Shown here: positions 8,600-16,200 of the stretch, piece after piece
Layout: the number at the start of each line of letters is the position of its first letter
How positions within the stretch are numbered: the first letter of the stretch is position 1
IMG/VR virus record: IMGVR_UViG_3300030110_003433
Span: 1 to 39,913 of that record
Strand: one strand, 5' to 3'
Source of the DNA: a virus
Length of the DNA stretch: 39,913 nucleotides
The notes under the pieces: model-generated
Databases searched by the model: none
Told to the model about the DNA's origin: nothing
Seen by the model: the letters and a program-made list of their open reading frames with translations, nothing else
Translations under genes and position numbers: made by a program

Positions 8600-10150
8600 A
8601 TGGCAATTACAGGAGGAAATTTGTTAAATAGTGTACCTGCTTCTCAAAAGCAAACACTTGCAACAAATTATTTAGATCTTGCGTCTTCAGCTGGAGAAGG
8701 TTGGGCGCAACAATACGTGCCGGACTTGATGGAAAAAGAAGCTGAGGTTTTTGGACCTCGTACAATTTCTGGTTTCCTTGCTCAAGTTGGTGCAGAAGAG
8801 GCTATGACTGCTGATCAAGTAGTATGGTCTGAACAATCAAGATTACATTTATCGTACAAAGGAAACATTAGTTCTGCAACTGCAGGTATTGATCCTGGTA
8901 CTGGTGTAACTAATATATGTCAGTTCACTGTTGAGTCTGATATTGATGAAACTTCTGGTTTCACAGCGGCTAATCATGGTATACGTCCAAACGATCAAGT
9001 TATCGTTTCAAACTCTGATGGTATATTTAAATGTTTAGTTTCTAGAGTAGTTCAATCATCAGGTGTTAACACAGCTGTTATTGATTTACTTCCTTATGGA
9101 AGTTCTGCTTTATCAGCTAACACAGGGTCAAAAGGAACTACTTTATTAGTTTATGGTTCTGAATTTGGTAAAGGTGATAAGTATCGTGCTATGGATAACT
9201 CTGGTGTTGGTGCTGTTGCTCAGAACGATAGAAGAGGTGCTAACGAAGCTGACTTCAAATCTTTCACTAACAAACCAATTATAATGAAAGATTACTACGA
9301 GGTATCAGGTTCTGATGCATCTAGAATTGGTTGGGTAGAAGTTTCTTCTGAACTTGGTGGTTCTGGATACTTATGGTACTTAAAAGCTGAAGCTGACACG
9401 AGAGCTAGATTTACTGACTACATTGAAATGGCAATGTTAGAATCTGAGTTCGCTGTAGCTGCTTCTGAGGTTCCTGGAGCTACAAACTTAGGTACATTAG
9501 GTACTTTAAACACTGCTAATACAGCGGGTACTGAAGGTTTGTTTGCTGCTGTTGAGTCAAGAGGTAATGTTACTACTGGTGTTACTGGTGTTAACGCTGC
9601 TACTGATTTAGCTGAGTTTGATGCAATACTTGCTGAGTTTGATAAGCAAGGTGCTATTGAAGAGTATATGATGTTTGTTAATAGAGGTACTTCTCTAGCG
9701 ATGGATGACATGTTAGCTTCAATGAACTCTTACGGAGCTGGTGGTACGTCTTACGGTGTATTTAACAACTCTGAAGATATGGCATTAAATTTAGGTTTTA
9801 CTGGTTTCAGAAGAGGTTCTTATGACTTCTATAAGTCTGACTTTAGATACTTAAATGATAAAGCTACAAGAGGTGGTATTAACGATGCTAGTTCTGCTAA
9901 CGCAATTAGAGGGGTTATGATTCCTGCTGGTACTTCTTCAGTTTATGATCAAACTGTTGGTGCAAGTATGAAGCGTCCTTTCTTACATGTTAGATATAGA
10001 GCTTCGCAAACTGATGACCGAAGAATGAAAACTTGGGTTACTGGTTCTGTTGGTGCTGCTACATCTGCGCTTGATGCAATGCAAATACACATGTTAACTG
10101 AAAGATGTTTGATCACTCAAGGTGCAAACAACTTTATGTTAATGAAGTAA
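8600..10150 (+). CDS. Major capsid protein (HK97-like fold expected)
   Basis: The 516-residue product lies after portal and scaffold and before the strong terminator, and its codon use looks more regular than its neighbours. Visible blocks are the N-terminal arm (YLDLASSAGEGWAQQYVPDL, then MEKEAEVFGPRTISGFLAQV), the E-loop-like TADQVVWSEQSRLHLSYKG near 70-90, FTNKPIIMKDYYEVSGSDAS near 225-245, GYLWYLKAEADTRARFTDYI near 260-285 and a C-terminal domain ending LTERCLITQGANNF. From memory, the WSEQSRLH and GSDASxIGWxEVS blocks match capsid proteins of crAss-like and other Bacteroidota phages. HK97-type folding is expected for tailed phages but is not proved here. No cleavable propeptide is obvious. 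Confidence 0.85.
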   Translation: MAITGGNLLNSVPASQKQTLATNYLDLASSAGEGWAQQYVPDLMEKEAEVFGPRTISGFLAQVGAEEAMTADQVVWSEQSRLHLSYKGNISSATAGIDPGTGVTNICQFTVESDIDETSGFTAANHGIRPNDQVIVSNSDGIFKCLVSRVVQSSGVNTAVIDLLPYGSSALSANTGSKGTTLLVYGSEFGKGDKYRAMDNSGVGAVAQNDRRGANEADFKSFTNKPIIMKDYYEVSGSDASRIGWVEVSSELGGSGYLWYLKAEADTRARFTDYIEMAMLESEFAVAASEVPGATNLGTLGTLNTANTAGTEGLFAAVESRGNVTTGVTGVNAATDLAEFDAILAEFDKQGAIEEYMMFVNRGTSLAMDDMLASMNSYGAGGTSYGVFNNSEDMALNLGFTGFRRGSYDFYKSDFRYLNDKATRGGINDASSANAIRGVMIPAGTSSVYDQTVGASMKRPFLHVRYRASQTDDRRMKTWVTGSVGAATSALDAMQIHMLTERCLITQGANNFMLMK

Positions 10151-10157
10151 ACTGTTT

Positions 10158-10193
10158 AAAAGACCGGGGCTTCGGCCTCGGACTTTTATTTTA
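10158..10193 (+). terminator. Strong rho-independent terminator after the capsid gene
   Basis: A hairpin starts seven bases after the capsid stop. The stem CCGGGGC (10164-10170) pairs with GCCTCGG (10175-10181), with one G-U pair, around the extra-stable loop TTCG. An outer stem AAAAG/CTTTT extends it past an A-A mismatch. It is followed by a T-rich run (CTTTTATTTTATT). The GC-rich island stands out in otherwise A/T-only spacers. It likely ends or attenuates the packaging/capsid transcript, protecting the high-abundance capsid messenger at its 3' end. Confidence 0.85.
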
Positions 10194-10216
10194 TTAATTT
10201 TATTATATATTATATT
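10190..10216 (+). promoter_or_regulatory. A/T-only leader before the 272-aa gene
   Basis: Between the terminator hairpin and the ATG at 10217 lies an A/T-only stretch ending in ATATTATATTATGG with the start codon, closely matching the leader at 7378-7404. Because it follows a terminator it could also hold a promoter for the tail genes, but I cannot place clear boxes. Confidence 0.3.
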
Positions 10217-11035
10217 ATGGCAAAAAAACAAGAAACAAAAAAAGAGGTAGAGGTACCTGTTGTTGAAACACCAGTTGTTGAAACACCAAAACCTAAAAAA
10301 GTTGAACCAAAAAAACCAAGTTGGGATGTAAAAGATAGAGTTTATTATTTAAAAGGAGACAAAAAACCTTTGTCTTACAGCTTGAGAAGTTCAAATATAT
10401 ATTGGTTTGATGAAGAAAAAAGTCACGAAAGAGAATTAAAATATTGTCAAAATCAAAGAACACCTTTTGTTGATGAAATGAAAGGCGATCAAAGATTAGA
10501 ACATATTATATTTAGAAATGGCGCTTTGTTTGTAGAAAAAGAAAAAACAGTATTGCAAAAATTATTAGATATACATCCTCATAAAGGTAAAATATATTAT
10601 GAGTACAATCCAATAAAAGAAGCCGCTCAAGATATTGAAATTTTAGAATTAGAAGCCGACGCAATAGTTATAGCTAGAGAAATGGATATTGATTTAGCAG
10701 AAGCTATTATGCGTGTAGAAAAAGGTTCTGAAGTATCTAAGATGAGTTCTAAAGAACTTAAAAGAGATTTATTAGTATTTGCTAGAAATAATCCCGCTTT
10801 ATTCTTAGAATTAGCTTCTGACGATAATGTTCAACTTAGAAACTTTGGTATTAAAGCAGTTGAACTTGATATTATTAAGTTATCTGGTGATCAAAGAAAT
10901 TTTTTATGGGGATCTAATAATAGAAAAATAATGACGGTTCCATTTGACGAGCACCCATACACTGCTTTAGCACATTGGTTTAAAACCGATGAAGGTATGG
11001 AAATATATGCAAATATAGAAAAAAGGTTAAAATAA
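10217..11035 (+). CDS. Conserved phage protein (272 aa) beside the capsid gene
   Basis: The N-terminal 35 residues are a low-complexity linker rich in Pro, Val, Glu and Lys (PVVETPVVETPKPKKVEPKK). A mixed domain follows: DVKDRVYYLKGDKKPLSYSL, then WFDEEKSHERELKYCQNQRT and HIIFRNGALFVEKEKT. Next is a helical part, LEADAIVIAREMDIDLAEAI, then MSSKELKRDLLVFARNNPAL and FLELASDDNVQLRNFGIKAV. It ends with DQRNFLWGSNNRKIMTVPFD. From memory, this helical block is well conserved in phages of marine Bacteroidota at this site. A capsid or connector accessory role is plausible; I cannot assign one. The gene lies between two hairpins. Confidence 0.7.
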   Translation: MAKKQETKKEVEVPVVETPVVETPKPKKVEPKKPSWDVKDRVYYLKGDKKPLSYSLRSSNIYWFDEEKSHERELKYCQNQRTPFVDEMKGDQRLEHIIFRNGALFVEKEKTVLQKLLDIHPHKGKIYYEYNPIKEAAQDIEILELEADAIVIAREMDIDLAEAIMRVEKGSEVSKMSSKELKRDLLVFARNNPALFLELASDDNVQLRNFGIKAVELDIIKLSGDQRNFLWGSNNRKIMTVPFDEHPYTALAHWFKTDEGMEIYANIEKRLK

Positions 11036-11042
11036 TCAACCT

Positions 11043-11078
11043 GTAGTAAGCAGTCGCCCTACGGGGCGATTGTATTAC
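11043..11078 (+). terminator. GC-rich hairpin, possible terminator
   Basis: The stem CAGTCGCCC (11051-11059) pairs with GGGCGATTG (11064-11072) around a TACG loop, with one G-U pair. The flanks GTAGTA and TATTAC can pair further after a bulge. No T run follows (ATTACTAAAAAAA), so termination would be weak. It may be an mRNA end-protecting or processing hairpin instead. Confidence 0.5.
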
Positions 11079-11092
11079 TAAAAAAATATTAT

Positions 11093-11257
11093 ATGAAAAA
11101 AAAGAAATCAAAAGGATTAGGCGACACTATAGAAAAAATTACAAAAGCAACTGGAATAAAAAAAGTTGTAGATACAGTTAGTAAAGTTACTGGTAAAGAC
11201 TGTGGTTGTGATGAAAGAAAAGAAAAACTAAATAGATTATTCCCGTATAATTATTAA
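11093..11257 (+). CDS. Small Cys-Gly-Cys protein (54 aa)
   Basis: This short frame fills the gap after the hairpin. It encodes a Lys-rich start (MKKKKSKGLGDTIEKITKAT), an amphipathic helix (KKVVDTVSKVTG) and a conserved-looking end, KDCGCDERKEKLNRLFPYNY. From memory, the GDTIxKITKATGI...DCGCDERKxKLNxLFPY pattern recurs in small proteins of Bacteroidota phages next to capsid or connector genes, which supports it as real. The CxC pair could bind metal. The leader before its ATG is A/T only (AAATATTAT), and the next gene starts 10 bases after its stop. Function unknown. Confidence 0.75.
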   Translation: MKKKKSKGLGDTIEKITKATGIKKVVDTVSKVTGKDCGCDERKEKLNRLFPYNY

Positions 11258-11267
11258 ATAAAAATAA

Positions 11268-11996
11268 ATGGTACTTATAGACACTGTATATCAAAGAGTT
11301 TTAGCGTTAGCCAATAAAGAACAAAGAGGTTATATAACACCTCAAGAATTTAACTTATTTGCTGACCAAGCACAGCACGAAATATTTGATCAATATTTTT
11401 ATGATATAAATCAATACAATAGAAGAACACCAGAAGGTGATATAGAAATTCAATATGAATATTCTGATTTAGCTGATTATGTTGATGAAAAACTAAGTCC
11501 TTTTAAAAGAACTGATCCTGTTAATGTAAATGATGGTAGAATACAAATACCATCTAATGCTTATAGAATAGGTGCTATTCATTATCAAGGTAATAAAGTT
11601 ATGAGAGTTACTCAAGAAGAGTACAATATAATAAGTAAATCTAGATTTACAAGACCTAGCAGTAATAATCCAATGTGCATTTATAGTGGAGAGGCAACAA
11701 TATCAAATGGTATGCCAGGTGTAAATCCTTATATAAAACCAGCTTTTATAAACAAAGTTAATTTAGAGTATGTTGTATTACCTACGCGACCAAAATGGGG
11801 TTACGTAGTTATTAATGATAAAGCTTTGTATGACCCAACACCAACAAAAACTGTTAACTTTGATCTTCACGCTTCTGAAGAAACAGAGTTAGTTTATAAA
11901 ATATTAAAATTAGCTGGTGTAGCAATTCAAAGAAAAGATGTGTTACAAGCTGCGGCAGCTTTAGAACAAGCAGAGATCGCACAACAAAAACTATAA
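11268..11996 (+). CDS. Head-tail connector / tail-tube-like protein
   Basis: The 242-residue product opens with an N-terminal helix-rich segment (VYQRVLALANKEQRGYITPQ, EFNLFADQAQHEIFDQYFYD). The middle is beta-rich (NVNDGRIQIPSNAYRIGAIH), and it ends in paired helices (ELVYKILKLAGVAIQRKDVL). Position immediately before the 430-aa connector-like protein and the large tail protein fits the ring proteins under the portal in short-tailed phages. From memory, the NKEQRGY.(T/S)P.EFN opening recurs in marine phage genomes. A specific T7 or P22 counterpart cannot be fixed from motifs. Confidence 0.6.
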   Translation: MVLIDTVYQRVLALANKEQRGYITPQEFNLFADQAQHEIFDQYFYDINQYNRRTPEGDIEIQYEYSDLADYVDEKLSPFKRTDPVNVNDGRIQIPSNAYRIGAIHYQGNKVMRVTQEEYNIISKSRFTRPSSNNPMCIYSGEATISNGMPGVNPYIKPAFINKVNLEYVVLPTRPKWGYVVINDKALYDPTPTKTVNFDLHASEETELVYKILKLAGVAIQRKDVLQAAAALEQAEIAQQKL

Positions 11997-11999
11997 TAA

Positions 12000-13292
12000 A
12001 TGGCTCAAAATCCAAAACAATATTACGATTCTAGCACTAGTTGGGGTAACTATCAATTTACTTCTTTACAAAACATTATAGATCAATTTATAATAGCTTA
12101 CGTTGGAGAAGATAAAATAATTCCTAAAATAAAAAGAACAGATGTTATTTTTCACGCTAATAGAGCGTTACAGGAATTATCTTTTGATGTGTTTAAATCT
12201 TGTAAATCACTAGAATTTACAGTACCCCCAACATTACAAATGCCTCTTCCACAAGATTATATTAACTATACAAAACTAAGCTCTGTTGATAGCTCTGGTA
12301 TAAAGCATGTACTATATCCTACCTCTAAAACATCAAATCCTACTTCCTACTTTCAAGACGCAGATGGTGATTTTAAAATATCTGCTGTTGGTACTTTTAC
12401 AAATAACTCAAAAACTTTAGTGTTAGATGGTGAGTATAAAAATATTATTGTTGATATGAGGGTAGATATTGGTAATAATATAGTTAAAGATACTTCTACT
12501 GTTGGTGGTGTAACTACAATAACATTAAATTCTAAAGCTAGTTTTACTGGCGATAGAAAAGTTTGTTTTTACGATAAAAATTATCTTTTGTCTTCTAAGG
12601 TTAAAGACTCTGTTGTGCTAACTGGTATGTCATGGTCAATCAGCTCCGCAATATTAACAGCTGCCTCAGCTAGTGATGCTGCTAAAGTAAAACCAGGTAT
12701 GGTATGCTCTCATGATGATTTTTCTTATAAAGCTTTAGTTTTAGATGTGCAAGGCACGACAATATATTTAAATTCTACATCAGCTGCCGCTGGTACTAGT
12801 GAAAACGTAAATTTTGTATCTTATATAGAATCAGAAACTTGGGAAAATTATAAATCACAAGAACCGTCTGAAAACAATACGAGTAACTATAAAGATTATG
12901 AAAATGATGTGTATTGGCCAAACGAAGGTAGACGATATGGTTTAGATCCACAGCACGTTCAAGTAAATGGTTCTTATTATATTGATTGTAAATCTGGTGT
13001 AGTACATTTTAGTTCAAATTTAAGTGGTAAAATAGTTGTAATAGATTATTTAAGTGATAACATAGGCGAAAGTGATGAAACACAAGTCCACAAACTTGCA
13101 GAGGAAGCAATGTACAAATGGATTTTATGTGCTATAATGTCTACACGTTCAAATGTTCCTGAGTTTGCTATTCAAAGATATAAAAAAGAAAAATTTGCTG
13201 AGGTAAGAAGAGCAAAACTAAGATTATCTAATATTAAATTAGAAGAAATAACTCAAATTTTAAGAGGTAAATCAAAACAAATTAAACACTAA
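12000..13292 (+). CDS. Tail tube / connector protein (gp4- or gp11-like candidate)
   Basis: The 430-residue product starts three bases after the preceding stop. Residues 20-90 show IDQFIIAYVGEDKIIPKIKR followed by TDVIFHANRALQELSFDVFK, a helical start resembling the alpha-helical base of short-tail tubular proteins, then a strand with VPPTLQMPLPQDYINYTKLS. A beta-rich insertion of about 200 residues follows. The C-terminus is helical again (HKLAEEAMYKWILCAIMSTR, AIQRYKKEKFAEVRRAKLRL). Helical ends around a beta insertion suit a ring protein joined to a side domain. Role inferred from context. Confidence 0.6.
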   Translation: MAQNPKQYYDSSTSWGNYQFTSLQNIIDQFIIAYVGEDKIIPKIKRTDVIFHANRALQELSFDVFKSCKSLEFTVPPTLQMPLPQDYINYTKLSSVDSSGIKHVLYPTSKTSNPTSYFQDADGDFKISAVGTFTNNSKTLVLDGEYKNIIVDMRVDIGNNIVKDTSTVGGVTTITLNSKASFTGDRKVCFYDKNYLLSSKVKDSVVLTGMSWSISSAILTAASASDAAKVKPGMVCSHDDFSYKALVLDVQGTTIYLNSTSAAAGTSENVNFVSYIESETWENYKSQEPSENNTSNYKDYENDVYWPNEGRRYGLDPQHVQVNGSYYIDCKSGVVHFSSNLSGKIVVIDYLSDNIGESDETQVHKLAEEAMYKWILCAIMSTRSNVPEFAIQRYKKEKFAEVRRAKLRLSNIKLEEITQILRGKSKQIKH

Positions 13293-13296
13293 TTAA

Positions 13297-16200
13297 ATGC
13301 CAGAGATTAAAAATAATTTTACCGGTGGTAAAATGAATAAAGATCTCGATGAGAGACTTATTCCCAACGGTCAATATAAAGATGCGCTTAATATACAAGT
13401 TTCAACTTCAGAAGGTTCTGATGTAGGAACAGTTCAAAATATATTAGGAAATAAATTATTTAATAGTCAATTATTTGACAATATAGCTAGTCCTCAATGT
13501 ATTGGTTCTATTGCTGATGAAAAAAATGATACATTATATTGGTTTGTACATGCGAGTAATGGTGATTTTATTTTTAGATACAGCGACGCCAATGGTATTC
13601 AAATGGTTGTTGCTGATCCAGAAAAAAAAGCTTTAAAATTCCAACCTAACAATATAATAACTGGTATAAATATAATTGATGATTTACTTTTATGGACAGA
13701 CAATAACTCCGAGCCTAAAAAAATTAATATATCAAGATGTATTGAAGGTACAAATCCTAATCAACCTGGTACTCAAACATTAATGATAAATTATTCTTTA
13801 AATTACCAACAAGGTGGTATTACTACATATAAACTTAGAGAAAAACACATAACAGTTATAAGAAAAGCACCTTACAAACCTTTGTCCTTAGAATTTTTTA
13901 CAGGAAGAGATCCTAATTTAATATATACAGGTGTTTGCCACATAACATCGGATCCAGGTTTAAATCAAAACACATCATCATTTACTGCGGAATCTAGTGA
14001 TCTTTATGATTTCTCCTCTTTTCAAATTGGGGATATTTTTGAAATACAATTAGATACAGATATAAATGGTAATGTGGATTTTAATCTGCAAGACTGGGAG
14101 GTAGGTAAAAAAATTGTTTTAAAAGAATATAATGATTCAGGTAACGCGCCAGCTATACCTATTACAGATTATAGAATAAGAGGTATTTTAATACCTTGGG
14201 AAGATACTGACGTTAATAACCCTTGTGACGATGCTTTTTATAGACCAGGGCAAACTAGTCCTAATTACACTCCAGCTTTATACACTGTATCTGGTAGAGA
14301 TTGCAATAGATTTTTTGCAGATTCAAATTTAATTGGTTATAATCCAACCGCTGCGTTTCCAGCTAACATAATAGGATCAAGTATTTTTAAAGTTCAAATA
14401 ACTTCTATAGATGGTTTTCCACCAGCAGTTATAGATAACGTTGATAGAAATTATGTGATAGATTTATTTGATGAAACGGAAAAACTATTTGAGTTTAGAT
14501 TACCTAGATTTTCTTATAGATACAAATATGCTGACGGTGAATACTCTACTTTTGCACCTTGGTCAGAAATTGCTTTTGTACCTGGTTCATTTGATTATCA
14601 TCCTAAAAAAGGTTTTAATTTAGGTATGACAAACAGACTTGTTTCTTTAACTGTATCAGGATTTTCTAATCCAAACTCTGAAATACCAAAAGATGTTGTT
14701 TCTATAGATATTTTATATAAAGAAGAAAACAATGCTAATGTATATTTAGTTGAAACTATAAAACCAGAAGATGCGGTACAACAAAATGCCTCTAATAACG
14801 CTTGGTACAGCGATTCATATCACATAACATCTGAAACTATTCATTCTGTATTACCATCTAATCAAACATTACGTCCTTGGGATAATGTTCCGAGAAAAGC
14901 TTTAGCTCAAGAAATAACAGGTAATAGAGTTGTATATGGAAATTATATACAAAATTATAATTTAAAAGCTGGTAGCACAAATAGTGATTATTATCCAGAT
15001 TTTAATGTTGTTATAGATCAATTTGAAACAAGTCCTACTAATGCTGTTAAATCTATAAAATCATTAAGAGAATATCAATTAGGTGTTACATTTATTGATG
15101 AATATGGTAGGGAAACACCTGTAATAACTAGTCCAAGTGGTACTTTTAAATTAGACAAAACATATTCTAGTTCTTATAATAGAATAAAAGTAGGATTTAA
15201 TCAAGAAAACTATCCAGAAAATATGAAGTGGATGAAGTTTTATGTAAAAGAAACTTCTGGTGAATATTATAATATGGCTATGGATAGATATTACGACGCT
15301 GATGATGGTAATGTATGGCTAGCATTTCCTTCTTCTGATAGAAACAAAGTTGATATAGATACGTTTTTAATATTAAAAAAAGCTGTAGACTCAGACCAAC
15401 AAATTACAGAGCCAGCTAGATTTAAAATATTAGCTATAGAAGATAAAGCACCAGACTTTGTAAAACAAAATAAAATATTAGTAGAATCAAAAACACACTC
15501 TTTAGCAGATGTAGCTACTAATATTAATTACGTAGATATTTTTGGAAACGGCATGACTAACGTACCAGCTCTTGGTACTGATTATTTTGAAATAAATTAT
15601 GAACCATTTTTCATGAGTAGTGGTGGTAATTTACATGAAATAACACAAGGCTTAATACAAGATCAATTATACGTTGAATTTACAACTACGGAAGGAGATG
15701 AAACCTCTAACAGATATAGAATTAGTAATATTACATGCACGTACAAAGAGGAACTTAATAATTTAAGCAGTTCTAAATACAATATAAAAATAGAAGAATC
15801 TTTTGGTAATGATATAAACTTTATATCAGATGACCCAACAGGCCTTAATTCTACTAAAATAATTGATACTGCTCAAATAAATATATATAAATACAGGGTA
15901 GAAAATAGACCTCAATTTGATGGTAGGTTTTTTGTTAAGATATTAAACGATGATGTATTTAGAAAATATATTAGAAAAGTATTTCAAGAAAATAAAAATG
16001 ATTTTAAAGTAGTAGCTTCTAATAAAGTAAATTATTTAAAAAATAGTTTTCACAATCTTAGTAATAACCCGTTAATTAATCAATTTGATTTACCAGTTTT
16101 AACCAATGCCGCTGTTACTGCTAGTACCGCTTTAGGAATTGCCTTGGTAAGTGGTGGTGCTTTTCAGTCAAACCCAATATATAATCCTTTTGCTCCTAGT

